Assembly (NCBI GenBank): GCA_039033215.1
Contig: JBCCDA010000012.1
Coordinates: 1 to 64,000 of the forward strand
Direction of reading: 5' to 3'
DNA length: 64,000 nucleotides
Source of the DNA: Thermohalobaculum sp039033215
GTDB taxonomy: Bacteria; Pseudomonadota; Alphaproteobacteria; Rhodobacterales; Rhodobacteraceae
The notes beneath the pieces were generated by a model. That model was not told the DNA's origin. It was given only the letters and a program-made list of their open reading frames with translations, and ran no database searches. The translations under genes and the position numbers were made by a program. Of this stretch, positions 1 to 7,254 are shown in pieces. Every line of letters starts with the position of its first letter. Positions within the stretch are counted from its first letter, which is position 1.

Positions 1-313
1 CCGTGCCGTAGATCCCGCAGACGATCGGCTTGGAGCAACCCTCCATCGTGTCGTGCACATCGCGCAGGTGCGGCAGCTTGGGAGGCTTGCCGAACTCGGT
101 GATGTCGGCGCCCGCGAAAAACGTCCGCCCCTCGCATACCAGCGCAATGGCCTTGACCGCGTCGTCCGCCACGGCCTTCGCGACGCCCGCGGTGATCCCC
201 TCGCGGACCGCGATCCCCAGCGCGTTCACGGGTGGGTTGTTCGAGATGATGACAGCCACCTCGCCGTCGGTGTGATAGCTAACCACGTCGCTTAGGCGCA
301 TCGCTTCGTTCAT
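1..313 (-). CDS. Enoyl-CoA hydratase domain, FadB/FadJ type (partial, N-terminus)
   Basis: The gene starts with ATG at 313 and runs leftward out of the window, so only about 104 N-terminal residues are visible. They contain the crotonase signatures NPPVNALG (near residue 27) and FFAGADITEF (near residue 65, oxyanion-hole region), followed by KPIVCGIYGT. This wording is typical of multifunctional beta-oxidation proteins, where the hydratase half is followed by an NAD-binding 3-hydroxyacyl-CoA dehydrogenase half; that half would lie outside the window. Expected role: hydration of 2-enoyl-CoA and oxidation of 3-hydroxyacyl-CoA in the cytoplasm. A stand-alone enoyl-CoA hydratase cannot be excluded. 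Its neighbours (MaoC hydratase, CoA-transferases) fit a fatty-acid or CoA-thioester catabolic setting. Confidence 0.8.
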   Translation of the reverse strand, partial: MNEAMRLSDVVSYHTDGEVAVIISNNPPVNALGIAVREGITAGVAKAVADDAVKAIALVCEGRTFFAGADITEFGKPPKLPHLRDVHDTMEGCSKPIVCGIYGT

Positions 314-443
314 GCCGTCCTCCCTGGTTTGGGCGCACAATCGACGGAACTGAAGGGGCTTTCAAGCGGGCCGCGATCAAGAGTGCGATGGTCTTGGTGG
401 TCTCGCTGAGCATTCTTACATTATGGTGCAGGAGCGTTGCACC

Positions 444-785
444 ATGGTTGGGAATGCCAGCGAAGAAGGCCTGTTGGGTCAGATCAAGAACGCGTCCCAC
501 ACGGCGTGGGCCCGCCCGGCGATTGCGCTTTGCGTTCTGACATGGCTCGGCGGTCTCGTCCTGTTCACGAGCATCGATATGGGGCTGCCGCTGCTGATGT
601 CCGTATGCATTGTCGTTGCGGCAGGTTGCCTGTCGGGACGGATGGTCTACCGCTGGGGCAGTCGATACTCGGAGCGCCGCCAGACCGCGTTTGAAACCCA
701 GGTCCGAGCTGAACGTGAGGCTGAGACAGCCCGTCAGCTTGAGGAAGCCCGTGCTTCTGGCGCTTTTGACCGGTGGAACCGCTAG
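444..785 (+). CDS. Small two-TM membrane protein, unknown function
   Basis: 113 residues when started at the ATG at 444, which has AGGAG nine bases upstream; an in-frame ATG at 423 lacks such a site. Two hydrophobic segments (about residues 25-43 and 47-66) are followed by a charged, probably helical tail rich in Arg, Glu and Gln, ending GAFDRWNR. I do not recognise a family. It lies on the opposite strand between two CoA-thioester genes and diverges from the FadB-type gene, so it probably has its own promoter in 314-443. Coding is supported by the Shine-Dalgarno site, the clean hydrophobic pattern and a stop just before the convergent MaoC gene. Confidence 0.6.
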   Translation: MVGNASEEGLLGQIKNASHTAWARPAIALCVLTWLGGLVLFTSIDMGLPLLMSVCIVVAAGCLSGRMVYRWGSRYSERRQTAFETQVRAEREAETARQLEEARASGAFDRWNR

Positions 786-1261
786 GCAGGGCGGCGGCGC
801 ACCAGGTACTTCTGCTCGCCGTCCATCACGAGCACGCCATCCTGGTTGTGGACAGTGACCGTAACAGTCATCACGCCCGTCGTGTTCTGTTGCTTGAGGT
901 CCGAGATTACGACGGATGGATAGAGCGTGTCACCGCAGTAGACGCCCTTCAGGAAACGGCTCGATTGTTCGATGAAGCCGATCAGGCTCGGACCCATCAC
1001 CTGCGGCAACACGCCCGCGCCGATGCAGCACTGGATCAGCACCTGGAAACCGTGCGCCAGCAGGTCGCGGTGACCCTGCGCGGCGCAGTAGTGGCGGTCA
1101 TAGTGGATTGGGTGATTGTCGCCGCTCGCCAGCTGGAACGCACCGAAGAGCGCCTCGGTCATCGTGCGGCTGGGCAGGTAGAACCGCTCGCCCACCTCGA
1201 AGTCGTCGAAATACCGGGGCTTACAGAACTGATAGCTCAGCGGGTCGATCGTGTCGTTCAT
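782..1261 (-). CDS. MaoC-like (R)-specific enoyl-CoA hydratase
   Basis: 159 residues from the ATG at 1261, which overlaps the stop of the upstream epimerase gene by four bases (ATGA), implying translational coupling. A longer upstream extension in frame is only the shadow of that gene. The hot-dog-fold hydratase-2 motif is seen as ASGDNHPIHYD around residue 46, containing the Asp and His that activate water in MaoC/PhaJ enzymes. FxVGERFYLPSRTMTE precedes it. The family hydrates 2-enoyl-CoA or dehydrates 3-hydroxyacyl-CoA; some members act on mesaconyl- or methylmalyl-type CoA esters. Its position as last gene of a three-gene unit with a CoA-transferase suggests that the transferase makes its CoA substrate. 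Confidence 0.85.
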   Translation of the reverse strand: MNDTIDPLSYQFCKPRYFDDFEVGERFYLPSRTMTEALFGAFQLASGDNHPIHYDRHYCAAQGHRDLLAHGFQVLIQCCIGAGVLPQVMGPSLIGFIEQSSRFLKGVYCGDTLYPSVVISDLKQQNTTGVMTVTVTVHNQDGVLVMDGEQKYLVRRRPA

Positions 1262-2169
1262 GGCGTTCCCTTGGCGTAGTGGCCTTGTTCGATCTCGTGC
1301 AGCGCGGTGGGGCCATTTGCCGACCAGCCCAATTCGTCGCGTGCCCGCACGGCGCGGACCCGGCTGTTCGAGCCCATGGTGTTGATCGCCGGGCCCTCGC
1401 CCCATTCGGCGGCGGCCTCTTCGGGGGACATCACTTCGGGCGGACGGTTCACGCCAATCATGCGATTGATTGCAGCGCACAGCTCGGCCATGGAGTTCTC
1501 GCCCCCCTCGGCCCAGTAGAACGCGCCCGCGGGGGCTCCCTTTAGCACTCGGACATATAGGTCGGCGAGATCCGCGATATGGACGTTCGCCCAGCGGTTC
1601 TCCCCAGGGCCGAGGTGCCTGGCGACGCCGTGCCGCCGCGCCGTTTCGATCAGCCAGGGGATCTGCATCGACTCGCGCCCGCCAAGCGCCCCCGGCCCGT
1701 AGATCAACGACGGCGCGATGATCACGGGATGCACCCCGAAGGCGATCGACGCGAGGATCCTGTCGTTCAGCGCAACGCGGGCCGCCCGCCCGGGTGACGG
1801 CTCGAACCAGGCGGTCTCCTCATAGGTGGGCTCCAGCAGCTCCCCCATGGCAGGCGTGCCGACGATCGAGGAGCCAGAGGTATGGACAAACCGCTTGCCC
1901 GTCCCCGCCAGCGCCCGGATGAAAGCCGTCGCGGCACCCGCGTGGTCAGAATCCGCGCAGTGCACCACGGCGTCGGCCTCCGTGGCCGCCTGGATCAGGA
2001 CGTCAGTGTCGTCCAGTGATCCCGGTACCGGCCGGATGCCCGAATTGCCCAGCAACTTGGCCCCGGCGTCCGATCGGGAGAGCCCCGACACCTTGTGCCC
2101 GGCGTCGCGCAGGGCGACCGCGACAGACCCGCCGATGAACCCGGTGGCACCGGTGACGAAGACTTTCAT
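1258..2169 (-). CDS. NAD-dependent epimerase/dehydratase (extended SDR)
   Basis: 303 residues beginning MKVFVTGATGFIGG, the Rossmann GxxGxxG signature of extended short-chain dehydrogenases. HTSGSSIVG near residue 95 supplies the usual Ser/Thr region, but no clear YxxxK is visible where it is expected (the region reads VALNDRILAS), so the catalytic Tyr may be lost. It is coupled by four-base overlaps both to the CoA-transferase upstream (stop at 2166) and to the MaoC gene downstream. In this position it may be an oxidoreductase for a hydroxy or keto acid rather than a sugar epimerase. That is inference from context; the substrate cannot be read from the sequence. Confidence 0.75.
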   Translation of the reverse strand: MKVFVTGATGFIGGSVAVALRDAGHKVSGLSRSDAGAKLLGNSGIRPVPGSLDDTDVLIQAATEADAVVHCADSDHAGAATAFIRALAGTGKRFVHTSGSSIVGTPAMGELLEPTYEETAWFEPSPGRAARVALNDRILASIAFGVHPVIIAPSLIYGPGALGGRESMQIPWLIETARRHGVARHLGPGENRWANVHIADLADLYVRVLKGAPAGAFYWAEGGENSMAELCAAINRMIGVNRPPEVMSPEEAAAEWGEGPAINTMGSNSRVRAVRARDELGWSANGPTALHEIEQGHYAKGTP

Positions 2170-3272
2170 GCGCCCTCTCCGAACTCTGCCATGATTGCCT
2201 CCGTATGCTGCCCGATCGACGGCGCCGGGCGGTCCAGCGGCACGCGGCCCGGGGTGCGCGGGGAAGGGGAGGTGATGCCGTCGCCCACCGTGATCTCGGG
2301 CGCGCCCTGGGTCTCGCGGACCTGCGGCTCCGCCAGCCAGTCACCGTAGGAGTGGACGGGCGAGGCCAGCACACCGGCCTTGGCAAAGATCGCGACCCAG
2401 TCGTCGGTGGTGCGCAGGCGCGTTGCCTCCCCGATCTCGGCCATCAGGGGGGCGAGGTTCTGCAGCCGGGCCGCGAACGTCGTGTAGTCCGGGTTCTCGG
2501 CCAGATCAGGCCGCCCGATGGCACGGGCGATGTCGCCGAAATGGCTTTCGCGCACCAGCGTGATCGCGATCCAGCCGTCCTTGGTCGGATAGCTCCCCGC
2601 CGGCGCGTTGGGGCTGGCCGGGGTCCGCCCGAAGTGCGCGAACTCCATCACCTTCGGTCCCATGATCGCGGCGGCCGCCTGCATGAGGCTGACATCCAGG
2701 TGCCGCCCGCCCCCGCCTAGCAGCGCCATGGTGACCTGCTGGAAGGCGTAGAGCCCGGTGATCGCATCTACGATGGTCGTATGTATCTTGTGCGGGATCC
2801 CGTCCATGCCGTGGTTGACCGACATCATGCCCGCAAAGGCTTGCGCAACGGTGTCGGTCATCGGGTCCTGACCCCTGGGGCCCATCTGCCCATAGCCCGA
2901 CACGGAGAGGTAGATGGTCTCAGGATTGATTGCGCGCACGTCGTCATAACCCATGCCCAGCCGGTTCATCACGCCAGGCCGTGCGCTCTCGGCCACGACA
3001 TCCGCCTTGGCGGCGATCCGGCGCACCAGCGCCAGACCCTCCGGCGTCTTGATGTCCCCCGCCACGCTCTCCTTGCCGAGGTTGTAGTAGAGATAGTTGA
3101 CCGAGTGTCCTCCCGGCCCGCCGCCGATCTGGCGGACCCAGTCACCCCCCGGCGGCTCGATCTTGATCACCCGTGCCCCGTGTTCGGCCATCAGGCGGCC
3201 GCAGTATGGCCCGGCGATCCCCTGTGTGAGGTCCAGCATCAGCCGGCCCCGAAGAGGCTGGTCGGATTGCAT
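2166..3272 (-). CDS. Class III CoA-transferase, CaiB/BaiF family (copy 1)
   Basis: 368 residues from the ATG at 3272, which has AAGGGAG six bases upstream; an upstream in-frame extension is rejected. Family marks: LMLDLTQGIAGPYCGRLMAEHGA at the N-terminus, VIKIEPPGGD near residue 36, VSGYGQMGPR near residue 124, and the catalytic Asp (D169) in TTIVDAITGL. Such enzymes move CoA between carboxylic acids (formyl-CoA/oxalate, carnitine, bile acids, mesaconate and others). It heads a three-gene coupled operon with an epimerase and a MaoC hydratase and diverges from a permease gene, so uptake of an acid followed by CoA activation and hydration is a reasonable inference. Confidence 0.9.
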   Translation of the reverse strand: MQSDQPLRGRLMLDLTQGIAGPYCGRLMAEHGARVIKIEPPGGDWVRQIGGGPGGHSVNYLYYNLGKESVAGDIKTPEGLALVRRIAAKADVVAESARPGVMNRLGMGYDDVRAINPETIYLSVSGYGQMGPRGQDPMTDTVAQAFAGMMSVNHGMDGIPHKIHTTIVDAITGLYAFQQVTMALLGGGGRHLDVSLMQAAAAIMGPKVMEFAHFGRTPASPNAPAGSYPTKDGWIAITLVRESHFGDIARAIGRPDLAENPDYTTFAARLQNLAPLMAEIGEATRLRTTDDWVAIFAKAGVLASPVHSYGDWLAEPQVRETQGAPEITVGDGITSPSPRTPGRVPLDRPAPSIGQHTEAIMAEFGEGA

Positions 3273-3349
3273 TATCACTCCCTTGGCTGGGCGATCTCCC
3301 GCGTCGCCTGTATGGGGAGACATCCTTCCCCAAACGGGTGCCGCGCGCA

Positions 3350-4747
3350 ATGACAGGGGCCGTGCCGACGATCTCAGACCGGATATGTACGGCCATCCTC
3401 ATCGCCCTGTCGGCCTGCGAGCTTCTGCATCTGGTCTTCGGGCAGACCTGGGCTGTGGCGCCGGCGCGCGGGCTGGCACTGGCGCTGCTGCTGGCGGTGA
3501 TCCCCCGGTTCGGTTTCCGCGAATGGGCGCTTCTGGTGCTGGCGCTGGGCCTGGTCGGGGGGCTCTGGTGGCGTGGGGATACTGAAGCTGTCACCGGCGC
3601 GCTTGCCAAGGGCGCCTACTTCACCGCCTTCATCCTGCTGATGATGCTGCTGAGAGAGGCCGCCGTCACCTCGGCGTCCGTGCTGGACGTCGGGGCCTGG
3701 ATCTCGCGCCAACCGCCGGGGCGACGTTTTGTCGTCACCTGGTGGGGCGGGCATCTCGCAGGCATCCTGATGAACTTTGGCGCCGTCTCGCTGCTGGCCC
3801 CCCTCATCCAGCGCGGTGTGCGCGCGGGCCCGCAGGAGACGCCGGATGATCGCCGCCGCACCAAGGTCCGCGAGCGCCGCCAGCTCTCGGCGCTGATCAG
3901 GGGGTTTGCCTTCGTGATCTGCTGGGCGCCCACGACGCTCACGCAGGTGATCATCCTGGGCTCGGTTCCCGACCTCAACCCCGTCACCGCCATCACCTGG
4001 GGGCTGGGCCTCTCGCTCCTGATGCTGGGGGTCGGTTGGGCCGAGGATCGGCTGCGCTGGGGCCGACCACGCCGTGTGCCGGAGGACGCGCCGCCCTTCC
4101 CGCGAGGCGCAGCGCTCGACCTGCTGGTCGTCTACATCCTGCTCGTCGGGGGCGCCCTGGCGCTCGTGGGCCTCGCGTCGTTGCCCCTGCCGGTTGCCCT
4201 CATGTCGGTAGCACCGATCATGTTGTGCGGCTGGGTCATCGTTCAGGCCCGTCTCGGGACGATCCCCTCCGCCCCGAGACGCCTTGCCGAAATCGCCAGT
4301 GTCTCGATCCCCCGCATGGCCAAGGACGCCTACCTGCTGGGGGCGGCAGGCTTCATTGGCATCACCGCGGCCGAGCTTGCGCCCGTGGACGCCATCGCCA
4401 CCTGGACCGAGGCCGCAGGCGTATCGTCCTGGGTGTTCGTCGCTGCGCTGCCCGTCCTCATCACGCTGGCCGGCCAGATCGCGCTCAGCCCGATGATGAT
4501 GGTGGTCTTCCTTGCCGCCGTCGTCTCGGCTCTGCCGGCCCTCCCCGCACCGCCCCACTTCATCGCGCTGGCCCTCGGGGCCGGGTGGTCGCTCAGCATG
4601 ACGGCATCGCCCAACGCCACCGGGGCGCTCCTGCTGGCAGGGGCCACGGGCGTGCCCTCGACCACGCTGACCTGGCGCTGGAACGGGGTCTACTCGCTGA
4701 CGGTGCTTGCGATCCTGACAGTGCTGTCCTGGGTGCTGGTCCCCTAG
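3350..4747 (+). CDS. Polytopic permease-like membrane protein, unassigned
   Basis: About 465 residues (ATG at 3350; a GTG at 3338 is an alternative, and neither has a convincing Shine-Dalgarno). Roughly ten to eleven hydrophobic segments are visible, with a polar loop after residue 155 (a run of Arg, Asp and Lys). GWSLSMTASPNATGALLL near the C-terminus resembles the Ser/Thr-Asn-rich re-entrant stretches of ion-transporter superfamily anion carriers, but I cannot name a family. It is transcribed divergently from CoA-transferase copy 1 and converges on the fluoroacetate-dehalogenase-like gene, sharing four bases of stop codons. A carboxylate carrier serving these enzymes is plausible but unproven. 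Confidence 0.7.
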   Translation: MTGAVPTISDRICTAILIALSACELLHLVFGQTWAVAPARGLALALLLAVIPRFGFREWALLVLALGLVGGLWWRGDTEAVTGALAKGAYFTAFILLMMLLREAAVTSASVLDVGAWISRQPPGRRFVVTWWGGHLAGILMNFGAVSLLAPLIQRGVRAGPQETPDDRRRTKVRERRQLSALIRGFAFVICWAPTTLTQVIILGSVPDLNPVTAITWGLGLSLLMLGVGWAEDRLRWGRPRRVPEDAPPFPRGAALDLLVVYILLVGGALALVGLASLPLPVALMSVAPIMLCGWVIVQARLGTIPSAPRRLAEIASVSIPRMAKDAYLLGAAGFIGITAAELAPVDAIATWTEAAGVSSWVFVAALPVLITLAGQIALSPMMMVVFLAAVVSALPALPAPPHFIALALGAGWSLSMTASPNATGALLLAGATGVPSTTLTWRWNGVYSLTVLAILTVLSWVLVP

Positions 4748-5607
4748 GCGTCGAAGAACGCGGCGATCTCGGCGCTGATCTCGTCCGGAAGTTCTTCGGG
4801 CATGTAGTGCCCGCAATCGTAGGCTTGCCCCGTCACGTCCGCCGCCCGCAACCGCCAAAGCGCCAGCGGGTCATAGCACTTTTCGACCGTGCCCTGCTTT
4901 GCCCAGAGGCACCGCACGGGCATCTCCAACTTCCCCGTCTCGGCATCATCGTGGGCGATGTCGATCGTGGCCGCCGCGCGGTAATCCTCGCAGCTTCCCC
5001 GGATCGTCTCAGGGTTCCTGAACGCCTCGAGGTACTCCTCCAAAGCCTCACCAAACGCCGCCGCGTCCCCCTGGCGCGAGCACTTGTCCATCCAGAACTT
5101 GTCCGGGTCCGCTGCCATCATGCGCTCTGGCATCGGATGTGGAAGGACCATGAAGAACCAGTGCCAGTAGGCTGTCGCCATCTCCTGGGTGGTGCCCGCC
5201 AACATCTCCCGCGTCGGGGCGATGTCCATCACCATCAGGCGGCTGACCCGGTCCGCCCAGTCATAGGCCAGCCGGTGTGCGACGCGCCCGCCCCGATCGT
5301 GGCCGACGAGGCCAAAGTGCTTGTGCCCGAGCTGCTCCATCACCTCGACCATGTCCCGCGCCATCTCGCGCTTGGAGTAGTTGGCGTGGTTTTCACCCGG
5401 CGGCGGTTTCGAGGAAAACCCATAGCCGCGCAGATCCGGAGAGACGATCTTGAATCGGTCCTTCAACGCTGCCGCCTGATGACGCCACATGGCCGAGGTC
5501 TGAGGGTTCCCGTGCAGCAGCAGAAGCGGCGGGCCCGCGCCGCCGTGGCGCACCCGGATGCGCGCGCCCGACGTGTCGATGAAGGTGTCCTCGAAGCGTT
5601 CGAACAT
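4744..5607 (-). CDS. Alpha/beta hydrolase, fluoroacetate dehalogenase type
   Basis: 287 residues. Motifs in order: HGNPQTSAMWR (32-42, oxyanion hole), DLRGYGFSSKP (58-68), GHDRGGR with nucleophile D104 plus R105 and R108, D128 in VMDIAPT, H149-W150 in YWHWFFM, Y209 in CEDYRA, and H267 in CGHYMPEE. This is the full residue set described for fluoroacetate dehalogenase (nucleophile Asp, two carboxylate-binding Arg, halide pocket His/Trp/Tyr, catalytic His and Asp), with nearly the same numbering as the Burkholderia enzyme as I recall it. Predicted reaction: hydrolysis of fluoro- or haloacetate to glycolate. Epoxide hydrolase is the main alternative. The 3' end overlaps the convergent permease gene by four bases. 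Confidence 0.85.
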   Translation of the reverse strand: MFERFEDTFIDTSGARIRVRHGGAGPPLLLLHGNPQTSAMWRHQAAALKDRFKIVSPDLRGYGFSSKPPPGENHANYSKREMARDMVEVMEQLGHKHFGLVGHDRGGRVAHRLAYDWADRVSRLMVMDIAPTREMLAGTTQEMATAYWHWFFMVLPHPMPERMMAADPDKFWMDKCSRQGDAAAFGEALEEYLEAFRNPETIRGSCEDYRAAATIDIAHDDAETGKLEMPVRCLWAKQGTVEKCYDPLALWRLRAADVTGQAYDCGHYMPEELPDEISAEIAAFFDA

Positions 5608-5723
5608 CCCGGTCTCCCGTCGCCGACATCACGATATGTGATGCGTAGAAGTCAAAACATTCATTTTTGTTTTGTCCCGCTCATCCCCATGTCCGTTGTC
5701 CACACCAACGGAGGAGACATCAG

Positions 5724-5942
5724 ATGGCCTATCACGCCGATCCTATCCGCGACACCCGCCCGATCCCGACGCCCCGGCCGAACAGGTTTGGCGGCACTGC
5801 CTGGATACTGCTCGCCGTGCTGGCGACCTTCGCCGCAGTGGCGTTGCTCGCGCCTGAAACGACCCCCGATCTGGGCGGCGACGGGCCCAGGATGATCGAA
5901 GACTGGCACGGTAACAGCGCGACGATGCACCCGGCCGAGTGA
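5724..5942 (+). CDS. Small single-TM protein, unknown function
   Basis: 72 residues starting MAYHADPIRD at the ATG at 5724, chosen because GGAGGAG lies about eight bases upstream; an upstream in-frame ATG at 5667 would add a non-hydrophobic Arg/His-rich stretch without a ribosome site. A Pro-rich N-terminus is followed by one hydrophobic segment (about residues 25-43) and a short acidic tail ending MHPAE. No family recognised. It stands between the dehalogenase-like gene (divergent) and a convergent CoA-transferase, with an 11-nt-period repeat array in the shared 3' gap. Confidence 0.6.
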   Translation: MAYHADPIRDTRPIPTPRPNRFGGTAWILLAVLATFAAVALLAPETTPDLGGDGPRMIEDWHGNSATMHPAE

Positions 5943-5987
5943 CGGGTCCGGGACGCGGATCTCAGGCGGGTGGCTCCGCACACAGGA

Positions 5988-6031
5988 GTCATACGTTTGT
6001 CATACGCAAATCATACGCTTGTCATACACCC
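5988..6031. repeat. Tandem array of 11-nt units, locus A
   Basis: Four units of 11 nt: GTCATACGTTT, GTCATACGCAA, ATCATACGCTT and GTCATACACCC. On the minus strand the core reads (C/T)GTATGA. The array lies in the gap between two convergent genes, directly after the stop of the CoA-transferase at 6038. A second array with the same period and a similar core lies at 21524-21589, again behind a CoA-transferase. Role unknown. Confidence 0.8.
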
Positions 6032-6048
6032 GGAATCCTAGCGCCGGG
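6029..6048. terminator. Possible hairpin at 3' end of CoA-transferase copy 2
   Basis: CCCGG (6029-6033) pairs with CCGGG (6044-6048) around the stop codon of the leftward CoA-transferase. The stem is short and no T-run follows on either strand, so this is only a weak terminator candidate. Confidence 0.25.
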
Positions 6049-7234
6049 ACCCGTCGAGAGCGGCGCCCGAGGCGATCATCGCCTCGATCTCGTCGCCGGA
6101 ATACCCCAGTTCGGCGAGCACGGCTCGCGTCTCCTCGCCGAACTTCGGAGGGCCCTTCTTGGCGGGGTCGGCGGGTGTACGGGACATCTTCACGGGGTTT
6201 CCAGTCGTTCGGAACCCGTTGATATCAATCGTCATTTCACGGTGGAGCGTGTGCGCGTTCTCCATCACCTCGTGCACATCCAGCACGGGGCCCGCGGGGA
6301 CGCCATTGGCCATCAGCGTCTTCGCCAGCTCCTCCCCGTCCCACTCGGCCATCAGCGGCTCCAGTAATTTACGGAGTTCCTTCTGATGCGTGAGGCGCCC
6401 AGCGTTGTTCTCGAAGATTGGATTTGAAGGAGCATCTGGACAGCCTAAGACGTCGCACAGTCGTTTGAATTGACCATCATTACCTCCCGCAATAAAGACA
6501 TTGCAGGTTTTCGTTGGGTACGCGTCATAGGGTGCGAGATTGGGGTGATTGTTACCCGTGATCTTTGCATGCTGACCTGTGAGAAAGTAATTGGCATAGT
6601 GTGGGAAAAGGAGCGCAACGCCGTTATCATAGAGCGTTGTGTCAATGTACTGCCCCAACCCGGATGTTGTGCGCTCGAATAGTGCCATCGAGATGCCAAA
6701 GGCCGCTGACATACCAGTCGCGATGTCAACAATAGGGATGCCTAATCGTGTCGGTTCGCCGCCCGGAATGCCGTTGACGCTCATCATGCCGGCCTGCGCC
6801 TGGATCACGGCGTCGTATCCCGGCAAGCCACCAAGTGGGCCGTCCGCTCCGAAACCCGATACGCGGCAATGGATCAGACGTGGGAATTTCTCTTTGAGAA
6901 CAGCCTCATAGCCGAGGCCCCACTTCTCCATCGAGCCCGGCTTGAAATTCTCGATCAGCACATCCGCGGTCTCGAGCAGGCGCAGGAACGCCTCCTGACC
7001 CGACGCGGACCGCAGGTCGAGCGCCATGCCCCGTTTGTTACGGTTGATGCCAAGGAAATAGGACGCCGCACCTATCTCCTCGTCGAACGGGGGTCCCCAA
7101 TGACGGACGTCATCCCCTTGAGGTGGCTCGACTTTTATCACATCCGCCCCGTGGTCACCGAGCCACTGCGTGCAGAATGGCCCGCCCAGGATGCGGGTAA
7201 GGTCGATGACGCGGACGCCGTTGAGCGCTCCCAT
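6038..7234 (-). CDS. Class III CoA-transferase, CaiB/BaiF family (copy 2)
   Basis: 398 residues. N-terminal GVRVIDLTRILGGPFCTQWLGDHGA, VIKVEPPQGDDVR near residue 32, GINRNKRG near residue 62, VSGFGADGPL near residue 125 and the catalytic Asp D170 in GIPIVDIATGM are all standard for the family. It follows the class I CoA-transferase-like beta gene after a 20-base gap, so the three genes (alpha, beta, class III) probably form one leftward unit. The coding sequence has a marked GC dip: about 45-53 % between roughly 6360 and 6660 against 60 % or more on either side. The reading frame and motifs stay intact across it, which suggests a recombined segment rather than decay. Confidence 0.9.
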   Translation of the reverse strand: MGALNGVRVIDLTRILGGPFCTQWLGDHGADVIKVEPPQGDDVRHWGPPFDEEIGAASYFLGINRNKRGMALDLRSASGQEAFLRLLETADVLIENFKPGSMEKWGLGYEAVLKEKFPRLIHCRVSGFGADGPLGGLPGYDAVIQAQAGMMSVNGIPGGEPTRLGIPIVDIATGMSAAFGISMALFERTTSGLGQYIDTTLYDNGVALLFPHYANYFLTGQHAKITGNNHPNLAPYDAYPTKTCNVFIAGGNDGQFKRLCDVLGCPDAPSNPIFENNAGRLTHQKELRKLLEPLMAEWDGEELAKTLMANGVPAGPVLDVHEVMENAHTLHREMTIDINGFRTTGNPVKMSRTPADPAKKGPPKFGEETRAVLAELGYSGDEIEAMIASGAALDGSRR

Positions 7235-7254
7235 TGGTCTCTCCGTGTGTTCGA

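Noticed and set aside
3374..4858. Minus-strand ORF of 494 codons opposite the permease
   Set aside because: Composition dominated by Arg, Asp, Gln and Gly, as expected for the complement of hydrophobic codons; no ribosome site.
4036..5895. Plus-strand ORF of 619 codons through the permease and dehalogenase genes
   Set aside because: Crosses two real genes in other frames and is Arg/Pro-rich; shadow.
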